Below, piece by piece: positions 34,550-42,093 of a DNA stretch of 64,000 nt. A model generated the notes under the pieces. That model made no database searches. It was not told the origin of the DNA and saw only the letters and a program-made list of their open reading frames with translations. The DNA comes from Desulfobacterales bacterium (lineage in GTDB: Bacteria > Desulfobacterota > Desulfobacteria > Desulfobacterales > JAIPEE01). The translations under genes and the position numbers were made by a program. The stretch is taken from contig JAIPEE010000004.1 in NCBI GenBank assembly GCA_021737275.1, positions 1 through 64,000 on the forward strand, in the 5' to 3' direction. The first letter of the stretch is position 1. Each line of letters begins with the position of its first letter.

Positions 34550-35887
34550 TTAATTCAGGACTTCTTTTTTAACCTGCTTGTATGGTTTAACAAGATAAAG
34601 GTTTGCACTCAACCTGCCGAAAAAAAGCGCTATTGTTGCGGCCAGCGCACCGATGATATCAAAAACATAAATGGATAATGTCATGATGATAACAATCGAA
34701 ACAATTTCAGCAACAGTTGCGCCTGTTATTGGAGAGGTGTTTCCTTTAAAAACAAGTATGGCTCTTTGAAATGTGCGGATCATGGCAAGCCCCGGTGCAA
34801 ATGAAATAAATATGGCCGGGAAAAATGCAAACGCTGTAAGTGCATCTGACAGACCTGAAATATGGTGAAACCAGAAATGCGAAAGCACGGGTATACATGT
34901 CACCAGTGTGAGCAGAATCGTCAGCGATATACCAAGTATAAACGCAAAGTTTCTCAGGTTATAAAAATCATCAATATTTTTTTGAAGCAGCGCAATAACC
35001 GCTTCCAGATAGGAAATGCAGATACTGCCAAAGAAAAAAGCCAGTGAACTGATAACCGGAAAAACAGCCAGTGAATCTATTGCGCTGCGGCTGTGTCCCA
35101 GAAAAAATGTTATCAGGGGAAATGATCCAAGAGAGAGAATAGATGTCAAAACCAGTGGGTAGTAAAATTTAAAAATAGATTTATAGGTGGTTTCCATTTT
35201 ATTATTGAACGGTGTATTCTTATCATGGATCTCTTTTACATTTTTATGAGCCATTATTCTGCATAAAGCGGCCTCTACCAAAACAGCCACAGTCATAGCA
35301 AACATGCCCACATATACACCTTTAAGCTCAGTAAAACGGGCAAGCAGCAAAGCGGTGCCAACCAGGGAAATAATTCGTAAAAAAGTGCCGAAAGCAACCA
35401 ATCTTGTCCGGTTGTTAATAATCAGTATCCCCTGGTAAAACCGTCGATAACCGATAGCCGCCGGCCAGGGCAGAAGGATGATCAAACTTATATGAGCCAT
35501 CCGGGCTATATCTTGCGGAAGATCCATAAGCCGTGTTGATATAAAGTAAAAAATGGGTGAAATCATGCATATCGCCATAATGATGGTAACAATACCGTTA
35601 AGATACATCGTAAAATTGAAAAGCTTTTTAAATTTTTCCAGGTTTTTAACAAACGCCGTAACTGCACTTGTAATCATCAGGATGGGTGCCTCAAATATCC
35701 ATGCCATCGGAAAAGCTACGCCATAGGCGGCAAGATTGTATTTCGGGTCAGGAAGTCTTGCAATAATTGCAGCGACAATAAACATCTCAAAGGCAATCAT
35801 AAACCAGGTTGCTGCAAGTGGTGCCCAGAAGATAAATATTTTGTTAAATGTAATCTGCCCGGATGAATTTGTTTTTATATTTATCAT
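34550..35887 (-). CDS. MOP-superfamily (MATE-like) membrane transporter
   Basis: 445 residues from the ATG at 35887; a TTG at 35920 would add 11. About 12 hydrophobic helices with the duplicated architecture of MATE/flippase proteins (TWFMIAFEMFIVAAIIARLP at the start, GYRRFYQGILIINNRTR in the middle). It could export a drug, lipid or metabolite; there is also some resemblance to ANK/progressive ankylosis-type members of this superfamily. I cannot decide the substrate. It stands alone, convergent with the YkgJ gene, and is flanked upstream by a decayed transposase. Confidence 0.75.
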   Translation of the reverse strand: MINIKTNSSGQITFNKIFIFWAPLAATWFMIAFEMFIVAAIIARLPDPKYNLAAYGVAFPMAWIFEAPILMITSAVTAFVKNLEKFKKLFNFTMYLNGIVTIIMAICMISPIFYFISTRLMDLPQDIARMAHISLIILLPWPAAIGYRRFYQGILIINNRTRLVAFGTFLRIISLVGTALLLARFTELKGVYVGMFAMTVAVLVEAALCRIMAHKNVKEIHDKNTPFNNKMETTYKSIFKFYYPLVLTSILSLGSFPLITFFLGHSRSAIDSLAVFPVISSLAFFFGSICISYLEAVIALLQKNIDDFYNLRNFAFILGISLTILLTLVTCIPVLSHFWFHHISGLSDALTAFAFFPAIFISFAPGLAMIRTFQRAILVFKGNTSPITGATVAEIVSIVIIMTLSIYVFDIIGALAATIALFFGRLSANLYLVKPYKQVKKEVLN

Positions 35888-36032
35888 TACAAAACATTGT
35901 TTTTTAAATTTAGCGTTCAAGTTTGATTAGCATTATGGGTTGATTAGTTCAATTGGTAATATTTATAAAAATAACAGAAAATATAAGCGCAAACTCAACA
36001 ACTCATTACCAAATCAAAGGAGGCTCAAGTTC

Positions 36033-36437
36033 ATGATACACCAAATCGGCAGGAAATTGCGACAACAAATTCATTATTTTTCGGGTGAACTTTGTGCCGG
36101 TATTGGCAAAGTCAGTTCTCGCTTTATTGAAGAGGTTGTTTTGGGTACTTCCTCAAGTGGATCTGTTCGACTAACTCAAATCAGCCGGACCCTTGAGGAA
36201 AAAGCCTTTTTTATTCAGTTTAATTTTTTACCGGTCAGTTTACCGGAATGTCCGAATTGTTTTCTGTGACTTGTCGTTGTTAAAGGTTTAAGCAGAAAGC
36301 CGTTGATGCTTTTGACCACCGAACCGATGCGTAGAAACCGAAAGGTATTATGGTGGGCTGTTAATGCATATTTAACCCGCTGGAAAGTGGAAGATACCAT
36401 CCGTTTTATTAAAAAAAGCTATAATTTTGAGTCATGA
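36033..36437 (+). pseudogene. Decayed transposase with internal deletion and nonsense codon
   Basis: Starting at ATG 36033, with AGGAGG about 10 nt upstream, the frame reads IHQIGRKLRQQIHYFSGELC and continues as a transposase N-terminus of about 60 residues. It then jumps to a C-terminal part ending LPVSLPECPNCFL, TGA at 36267, and continues in the same frame as LVVVKGLSRKPLMLLTTEPM, later YLTRWKVEDTIRFIKKSYNF, stop at 36435. The last segments are typical of the end of IS4-type transposases (RWRVEETIRFIKQSYxLED). The catalytic DDE middle is missing, the TGA sits where relatives have Trp, and the C-terminus is cut. No intact terminal repeats were identified. Confidence 0.8.
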
Positions 36438-36446
36438 TCATCCTGT

Positions 36447-36656
36447 TTAAGTATTTTCATCAATTTTTCTAAGCGCCATATTGACTTTGTGAGCTGCAAA
36501 GAACAAATATGACATTTCATCCTTTTTGTTTTCAAGGTTATCTTCTTTAGCTGAATATGATACTAACCCGTCAAATGTCAGAAAATAGAAGATAACCACC
36601 CCGGTTTTGGGTTTTGGGAAAGATTTAACTTTTTCTGCTGTGAATGAATTACTGAT
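36447..36656 (-). pseudogene. Broken reading frame with coding character, unknown
   Basis: On the minus strand, after the hydrolase gene, the frame between a TAA (36659-36657) and a TAA (36449-36447) encodes 69 residues including KPKTGVVIFYFLTFDGLVS and EMSYLFFAAHKVNMALRKI, with no ATG, GTG or TTG near its start. It looks like the C-terminal end of a lost gene. It contains a perfect 10-bp inverted repeat (GGTTATCTTC and its complement, 38 nt apart). I do not recognise the family. Confidence 0.35.
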
Positions 36657-36663
36657 TTAAGCT

Positions 36664-37323
36664 TCACTTGCTCTTTGAGCGCCACCTCTTCTTTATCCAG
36701 GGTATCGCATCTGAAAGTGTTTCTGTGAATTGTCCGGTTGCATGATGTTTTATCTTTTCTACGGCTACAAATTCAATATCATATCCTTTTCCCATCAGGT
36801 CATTCACGGCTCTTTCTGTAGGTGCTATCGGCATTATCTCGTCAGCCCGACTGTGGATCACATATAGCGGCATCTTTACACCGTGCTTTCCGGACAGTTT
36901 CGGCGGCCTTCCTGCCATCACTATTCCTGCAGCAAATCGTTCCGGATACATTTTAGACAAATGCCAAACCCCGACACCGCCCATACTGTAACCAACAGCC
37001 AGTGTTTTCCGGGTATCGATCTTATATGTTTTTTCAATCTCATCCAGTAAAGACATTATCATCTCGGTGCTCTGCGGCTGAGTCCAGTTACTCACCGGGC
37101 AATCAGGGGCAACAATAATTGCGCCCAGATCTCTCAGCGCCGGTTCAACCAAACCGGACAATATTAAACGTCCGTAGTAAGGCGTGCCATGTCCTGCAAA
37201 ATGCAAGGCCAGTACGAGAGGTATCGGCTTTTTGCCGGAATAGTTATGGGGAGCTGCTACGGCATAACGGAATTCGCCAGGTTGTAACTGTTCATTTTTT
37301 ATTTTTGATGGAAGAGTTTTCAT
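36664..37323 (-). CDS. Alpha/beta hydrolase (esterase/dienelactone hydrolase-like)
   Basis: 219 residues with the alpha/beta hydrolase fold: oxyanion region VLALHFAGHG, nucleophile elbow GYSMGGVG near residue 117, catalytic Asp in HSRADEIMP and His in KIKHHATGQF. No signal peptide, so cytoplasmic. It resembles the phospholipase/carboxylesterase and dienelactone hydrolase groups; substrate unknown. It lies downstream of the M20 deacylase on the same strand but is separated by a long perfect hairpin (37404-37447). Confidence 0.85.
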   Translation of the reverse strand: MKTLPSKIKNEQLQPGEFRYAVAAPHNYSGKKPIPLVLALHFAGHGTPYYGRLILSGLVEPALRDLGAIIVAPDCPVSNWTQPQSTEMIMSLLDEIEKTYKIDTRKTLAVGYSMGGVGVWHLSKMYPERFAAGIVMAGRPPKLSGKHGVKMPLYVIHSRADEIMPIAPTERAVNDLMGKGYDIEFVAVEKIKHHATGQFTETLSDAIPWIKKRWRSKSK

Positions 37324-37403
37324 TTAGTCATCTTATATAAAAATTATCTTAGATGCTACATTTAATTCAAATATTTGGAATGGATTGATATGTAATTAAT
37401 TCC

Positions 37404-37447
37404 CCGGAGGTTAAAGTCACCCTATAACCGGTGACTTTAACCTCCGG
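37404..37447. repeat. Perfect 18-bp stem hairpin
   Basis: CCGGAGGTTAAAGTCACC (37404-37421) pairs exactly with 37430-37447; loop of 8 nt. No T-run on either side, so it does not match a standard intrinsic terminator although it follows the M20 gene stop by 38 nt. It may be a terminator working with other signals or a small interspersed repeat. Confidence 0.7.
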
Positions 37448-37484
37448 AACAGCGCCCACCCCAATTAGTTCTGCAGGCTGTCAA

Positions 37485-38777
37485 TCAGGCCGTCCAACGC
37501 ATAATTGCCAGCGCTATTGCCTTTGTCTGATCAATCAGTTCCTGAACTGTAATAAATTCATCTGCCATATGGGCCGGTTTGTCTGACGGCCCGATAGATA
37601 TTGTTGGAACCTTGGCATAATTGATCAGATGAATGGCATCGGTCAGGCTGCCCATACCGGAAAAACCCGTGTCATAACCAAGCTCTTTAAGAACTTCTAT
37701 TCCCAGCTGGGCGATGGGTTCATCTTCACTGATCTCTGCACCATACATACCACCAAATTCTATCTCAGGCGGATTTTCGGAGAGCCAGTCATCTGTCTGG
37801 GCAACTTTCATAATTCGGTCTGTGATTTCCTGTTCAAGGTTTTTTGTGGCCGGTATATAGTTGGCATTAAAGCTAAGCTCAACTTTTTCCGGGTAGGTAA
37901 TACTCCATTCTCCACCGTGGATAACCGTTGTCTGAATGGCATCCGGATCAAGATATTTGTGCTGCTTGTCCGGCCGGGTTCGCCACTCCTCACTTAGATC
38001 TTCTATCGCCTGAAGAATTTTTATGGATTTTGTAATTGCATTTACGGCACCACCCTCTTTCCAGTGGGGTTGAGTCATTTCAGCATGTCCTGCCCTGCCG
38101 TTAATCGTAATCTTTCCACCGGAATTTCCGCGCATGGCAATCAGTACACTCATGTTTGTGGGTTCCGGAATAATGGCGGCATCCGCTTTATATCCCTTTT
38201 CACAGCAGGAAAATGTACCCATACAGGTTGCCTCTTCATCAGGTGCAACCTGGACCGTAATATCGCCGTTCAGCTTTATGCCTGCCTGCCGGATAAACTT
38301 AACGGCTTTGATCATGGCAGCAACGCCTCCCTTCATATCACAGGAACCCCGGCCATAAAGCTTTCCGTCTTTCAGGGTGCCTTTAAAGGGATCATATGTC
38401 CAATTCTCCGCAAGCCCGGCGGGGACCACATCATAGTGACCATTCAGAATCAGTGACTTTCCGGTTCCGCCACTTTTCATTTGCCCAACCACAACAGGCA
38501 TACCACTCATATCTCTATCATGCTGAACACCTGAATTTTCGAAATTCCCCATCTGAGATGCATCGATTTCCCAGGAGTCCACCTCAAAATCCATATCCGC
38601 CAGAGTAGCAGAAAAAATAGCGGCAAGGGCACGATAGTTATCCTTGTTTTCCCCTGCGCCCTTACCCGATTCAGGTGTGACCGTTTTAAAGGAGATAATT
38701 TTACTTAAATACTCAATAATTTCATCCTGGTTTTCGTCGATCAGATCAAGTACTTTTTGTTCTTTTTCAGTAATCAT
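37485..38777 (-). CDS. M20-family peptidase / ArgE-DapE-type deacylase
   Basis: 430 residues from the ATG at 38777, which has GTGAGG six bases upstream; an in-frame GTG at 38789 is less likely. Metallopeptidase M20 fold: first metal motif LILNGHYDVVPAG (His, Asp), GRGSCDMKGG with the bridging Asp, PDEEATCMGT with the catalytic Glu pair, and a dimerisation domain in the middle. Related enzymes remove acyl groups from amino acids or cut dipeptides. It follows the DUF6178-like gene by 8 nt and AmpG further upstream, so murein peptides are a possible substrate (inference). Confidence 0.88.
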   Translation of the reverse strand: MITEKEQKVLDLIDENQDEIIEYLSKIISFKTVTPESGKGAGENKDNYRALAAIFSATLADMDFEVDSWEIDASQMGNFENSGVQHDRDMSGMPVVVGQMKSGGTGKSLILNGHYDVVPAGLAENWTYDPFKGTLKDGKLYGRGSCDMKGGVAAMIKAVKFIRQAGIKLNGDITVQVAPDEEATCMGTFSCCEKGYKADAAIIPEPTNMSVLIAMRGNSGGKITINGRAGHAEMTQPHWKEGGAVNAITKSIKILQAIEDLSEEWRTRPDKQHKYLDPDAIQTTVIHGGEWSITYPEKVELSFNANYIPATKNLEQEITDRIMKVAQTDDWLSENPPEIEFGGMYGAEISEDEPIAQLGIEVLKELGYDTGFSGMGSLTDAIHLINYAKVPTISIGPSDKPAHMADEFITVQELIDQTKAIALAIMRWTA

Positions 38778-38785
38778 ATCAATCC

Positions 38786-40504
38786 TCACTTATTTGAAGT
38801 TAATAAAAAATGCCTTATATATTTAGGATTCAGCGTATCTTCATGAACAGAACCATACTCTTCTTCAATTTCAGCAAAAAGGTTTTCCAGTGTCTGTGCA
38901 TGTGAGTTACTGATCACATAACTGTCAATTCCTGTTCGTTTTGCAATCCAGTTCAGGAATGATTCTTTTACTGCCGGATCAATTTTCCGTGGTGCCTTTT
39001 GGTCCACCCAGAGCTTGATGAAAATCTGTTTAAAATCATCCATATCCAGCGGAATCAATTCATCGGATAATCCTGCTTCATATCTTGCCCAACAAGTGAG
39101 CAGCAAGCTTTTATAATTAATAAGGTTGTTAACAACAGGATCAAAGGAAAGATTCATAGCCGCCAGCAGTTCATCAAACGCAAAAATATCGGTGATGGCA
39201 TCTCTGACTTTCCGGATATCTTCAAGCGTTTCAAATTCCCGGTAGAGCTGACCGGTACTGCGGGCAGCATCGTAAAACATGGGCCGTTTAATCATAAGCC
39301 CGCCCAGTATGCCTACCCATTTTTCATCCCAGAATGCAAGAACCAGTTTCTCTTTTTCGAACCACGCAGATTTACGCCATGCATCCACTTCCCATTTTAA
39401 TGAAAGCGCTGCCCCAAATCCAATTCTGAAAATCTGGTCTAATGTGTGTTTTTGAATAATAGTTGCAGCATGAGCCGGTTCAAGATCTTCTTTCCATAAA
39501 ATGCGAGAAAGGCCGATACTTAAATAACCAGATGCTTTATCGATTATATTTTTCAAATCATCTCGGGTTTTAACGCTTTTCTGATCCGCAGAAATGATCT
39601 GGTTGGAAAGACCCGCAAAAGCGGTCTGAAGAAGCTGCCGGCTTATTGGAGAATCCACCATCCGGAGTGCTTTTGTAAAAATATTTTCTTTAGACAACAG
39701 GCCGGGAGAGTAAACCGGAACAGGAACAAGTGACCGGATTTTATTTTCCGGCTGGTAAAATTGGGGAGAAATCTCATCAATATCTTCCGGTTTCAGCGGT
39801 TGATATATCCCAATGGCCTCATCAAACGGCAGAAATCCTTTTTCAGCCATACGGACATTTTTAAGTCTGAAACACTCCTCTTCAACTTCGGATGGCAAAA
39901 TAGAGGTGAATTCCGCCATAACACCATGAAAAAGAGATATGTCTTCTACGGCAAGCTGTTGCAGTATATCCTTCAGCATCTCATATCGCTCTTTTTTTTC
40001 TTCAGGATCAGTATCGGAATCATCCGTTCTTTGCATAATTCCAATGTAGAATGTACCGTCAAAGGTAAAAAAAGCATCATCAAAGTCAGAGGGATCCTGG
40101 TCCTCTTCAAGGATTATAACTTGAATATTGTGATACAGAAAAAGTTCAAACAGCTTTGTTTTCTCTTTTACAAACCAATTGACGGCGCGCTTTGAATCAG
40201 CTTTGAGCAGATGAGAGATCCATGGCAGCATAGCATGGTTATCCAACCTGTCTCCATCCCAGGACTCTGCATCCAGCATAAATTCCCACTGCCTGTCCGA
40301 TGCCAGCGAGGTAATCGGCAGGGCGTCTTCCATTCCGATATCATTAATAAGAAAATAGAGATCCTCTTCGGAAAATGAGCGAACCAGTGCCGGAGGATTG
40401 GGTGCGTCAAGTATAATATTTAATGCCTGTTCGGAAGTTCCGGAAAGAATTTTTCTTCTTTGTTCAAGAAGTTCTTGCAGTTTTTTTTGGATTTCTTTGC
40501 TCAT
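38786..40504 (-). CDS. Uncharacterised 572-residue protein (DUF6178-like)
   Basis: A large soluble helical protein without signal peptide, membrane helix or metal motif. Visible features are an N-terminal coiled stretch (KEIQKKLQELLEQRRKIL), a conserved-looking FSEEDLYFLINDIGMEDALP block near residue 45 and PITSLASDRQWEFMLDAESW. The pattern recalls the DUF6178 family found in Desulfobacterota and relatives; that is recall, not a search. It lies between AmpG (25-nt gap) and the M20 deacylase (8-nt gap), so the three are likely one operon. No function can be assigned. Confidence 0.75.
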   Translation of the reverse strand: MSKEIQKKLQELLEQRRKILSGTSEQALNIILDAPNPPALVRSFSEEDLYFLINDIGMEDALPITSLASDRQWEFMLDAESWDGDRLDNHAMLPWISHLLKADSKRAVNWFVKEKTKLFELFLYHNIQVIILEEDQDPSDFDDAFFTFDGTFYIGIMQRTDDSDTDPEEKKERYEMLKDILQQLAVEDISLFHGVMAEFTSILPSEVEEECFRLKNVRMAEKGFLPFDEAIGIYQPLKPEDIDEISPQFYQPENKIRSLVPVPVYSPGLLSKENIFTKALRMVDSPISRQLLQTAFAGLSNQIISADQKSVKTRDDLKNIIDKASGYLSIGLSRILWKEDLEPAHAATIIQKHTLDQIFRIGFGAALSLKWEVDAWRKSAWFEKEKLVLAFWDEKWVGILGGLMIKRPMFYDAARSTGQLYREFETLEDIRKVRDAITDIFAFDELLAAMNLSFDPVVNNLINYKSLLLTCWARYEAGLSDELIPLDMDDFKQIFIKLWVDQKAPRKIDPAVKESFLNWIAKRTGIDSYVISNSHAQTLENLFAEIEEEYGSVHEDTLNPKYIRHFLLTSNK

Positions 40505-40529
40505 AAATTTATTTAACCTTGATGAAGTT

Positions 40530-41768
40530 TTAAAAATCTTTGGTTGTCTTTGGTGATAATTTCAGCAACAGCAACAACCCCGGAATAGCAATCAGCGTAC
40601 AGAAAATAAAAAAACCCGTCCAACCTATATATTTGGCCATAAAGCCTGTTGATGCTGAGAGAAAGACTCTCGGTATCCCCATCAGACTTGAGAGCAGAGC
40701 ATATTGTGTCGCGGTGTACTTTTTGTTTGTGATACCGGCCATAAAGGCCACAAAGGCGGCGGTTCCCATTCCACCACACAGATTTTCAAATGCGATCACA
40801 GCAGATAACAATGGAATACTGTATCCAATTTCCGATAGCAAAGCAAATCCTGCCGTGGAAATGGCCTGAAGAAAGCCAAAAATCCAGAGACTTTGGTATA
40901 TCCCCAAATGCAGCATAAGGATTCCGCCGAGCAGACCACCGCCAATGACAGCGACAGTGCCAAACAGTTTAACCACAGCGCCGATTTCCGTCATGGAGAA
41001 TCCCATTTCCAGATAAAAGGGAGTGGTGATAAAGCCGGCCATTGTATCCCCGACCTTAAACATCAAAATAAACGCCAGTATCCATATTGCATCTTCTCTG
41101 CTGAAATATTCTACCAGGGGATTAATAACCGCATCCGTAAGCGTTTCAGGTGTGCCAAAAGGTGTATCCGGCTCCGGTGTCAGCAGCGTTGTTATGATAC
41201 CCGGAATCATACAGGCCGCCATAATCAAATAAACTATTGAAAATGGCATGTGGTCCGCCATGATAAGACCGCCGCCTGAAGCCAGCAGCATGCCGAGTCG
41301 ATAGCCATTAATAAAAAATGACGATCCAAGACCAAGTTCATTGTCCGGAAGATCTTCACGGCGATAGGCATCCGCTGCAATATCTTGTGAAGCACTGAAA
41401 AATGTTACAAGAAATGCCGCAAGTGCCACCAGCCATGGTGTTTCTGCTGGGCTGGCCATACTCAGATACGCAATTGAAGCGACCAGTAAGATTTGTGTGA
41501 TCAGTAACCAGCCACGACGTCTGCCGAGAAATGGCGGTATGAATCGATCCAGAAAAGGTGCCCAGAGAAATTTAATGGTATAGGGCAGTCCGACCAGCGC
41601 CATGAGGCCAATAACGGTTAGATCCACACCCTCTTTTTTCATCCATGCCTGAAGAACAGAGATAGTTAAGAGTAAAGGGAGTCCGCTGGCAAAACCCATA
41701 ATGAGGGCCACCAGCATTCGGCGGCTGAAGATAGCTTTCAAAGTGGGGCGGTCAGTGTTATGGATCAT
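40530..41768 (-). CDS. ampG: AmpG-type muropeptide MFS permease
   Basis: A 412-residue, 12-helix major facilitator transporter with AmpG features: MGFASGLPLLLTISVLQAWM in helix 1, LPYTIKFLWAPFLDR, the GRRRGW loop, and FFSASQDIAADAYRRE in the middle. AmpG imports GlcNAc-anhydroMurNAc peptides for cell-wall recycling; NagZ (9340-10359) would act on them. It heads the operon with the DUF6178-like and M20 genes. Confidence 0.88.
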   Translation of the reverse strand: MIHNTDRPTLKAIFSRRMLVALIMGFASGLPLLLTISVLQAWMKKEGVDLTVIGLMALVGLPYTIKFLWAPFLDRFIPPFLGRRRGWLLITQILLVASIAYLSMASPAETPWLVALAAFLVTFFSASQDIAADAYRREDLPDNELGLGSSFFINGYRLGMLLASGGGLIMADHMPFSIVYLIMAACMIPGIITTLLTPEPDTPFGTPETLTDAVINPLVEYFSREDAIWILAFILMFKVGDTMAGFITTPFYLEMGFSMTEIGAVVKLFGTVAVIGGGLLGGILMLHLGIYQSLWIFGFLQAISTAGFALLSEIGYSIPLLSAVIAFENLCGGMGTAAFVAFMAGITNKKYTATQYALLSSLMGIPRVFLSASTGFMAKYIGWTGFFIFCTLIAIPGLLLLLKLSPKTTKDF

Positions 41769-41788
41769 AAAATCAAAAACCTTTATCT

Positions 41789-41804
41789 CTCTCCCGCTTC
41801 GCTC
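41789..41804 (+). repeat. Copy 1 of an interspersed CCCGCTTCGCTC repeat
   Basis: CTCTCCCGCTTCGCTC lies in the 325-nt gene-free spacer between AmpG and pckG. It matches 15 of 16 positions of the copy at 52733-52752. The surroundings (to about 41850) are irregular, with a small TGCAC/GTGCA hairpin. Confidence 0.6.
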
Positions 41805-41976
41805 AGGTTGCAGCGAGCGCAGAGAAAACCTCTTATTGCACAGAAGTGCATAACTACAGTTGACAACAAATAATTCAAAAGCCTAATCAATCAAAGACCT
41901 ATATCCTGAAAAACCTCAAAGCTTTATGACGTGTTTTATCTTTTTGCGGAGCAAAAAAACTCTGCAGTCCCTGCAT

Positions 41977-41996
41977 CTCGAACGAAGCGGGCGAGA
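41977..41996 (-). repeat. Copy 2 of the interspersed repeat, inverted
   Basis: Read on the minus strand this is CTCGCCCGCTTCGTTCGAG with flanking bases, matching 18 of 20 positions of the copy at 52733-52752. It lies in the same spacer as copy 1 but in opposite orientation. The spacer 41769-42093 holds no gene. Confidence 0.6.
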
Positions 41997-42035
41997 AAAA
42001 CTGTTGTAATCATTTCCCAGCTCTCTGAAATTAAC

Positions 42036-42066
42036 AAAAAATCCCCTCCTGAAAAGAAGGGGATTT
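42036..42066 (-). terminator. Intrinsic terminator of pckG
   Basis: A 9-bp stem (42039-42047 with 42058-42066) is followed on the minus strand by a T-run (complement of the As at 42036-42041). It lies 28 nt past the pckG stop. Confidence 0.8.
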
Positions 42067-42093
42067 AATAAGTTACTAAATAACCGGAACTTT

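Noticed and set aside
36267-36269. TGA in the transposase as selenocysteine
   Set aside because: No selenocysteine insertion hairpin is evident, relatives have Trp at this place, and the gene is otherwise broken.
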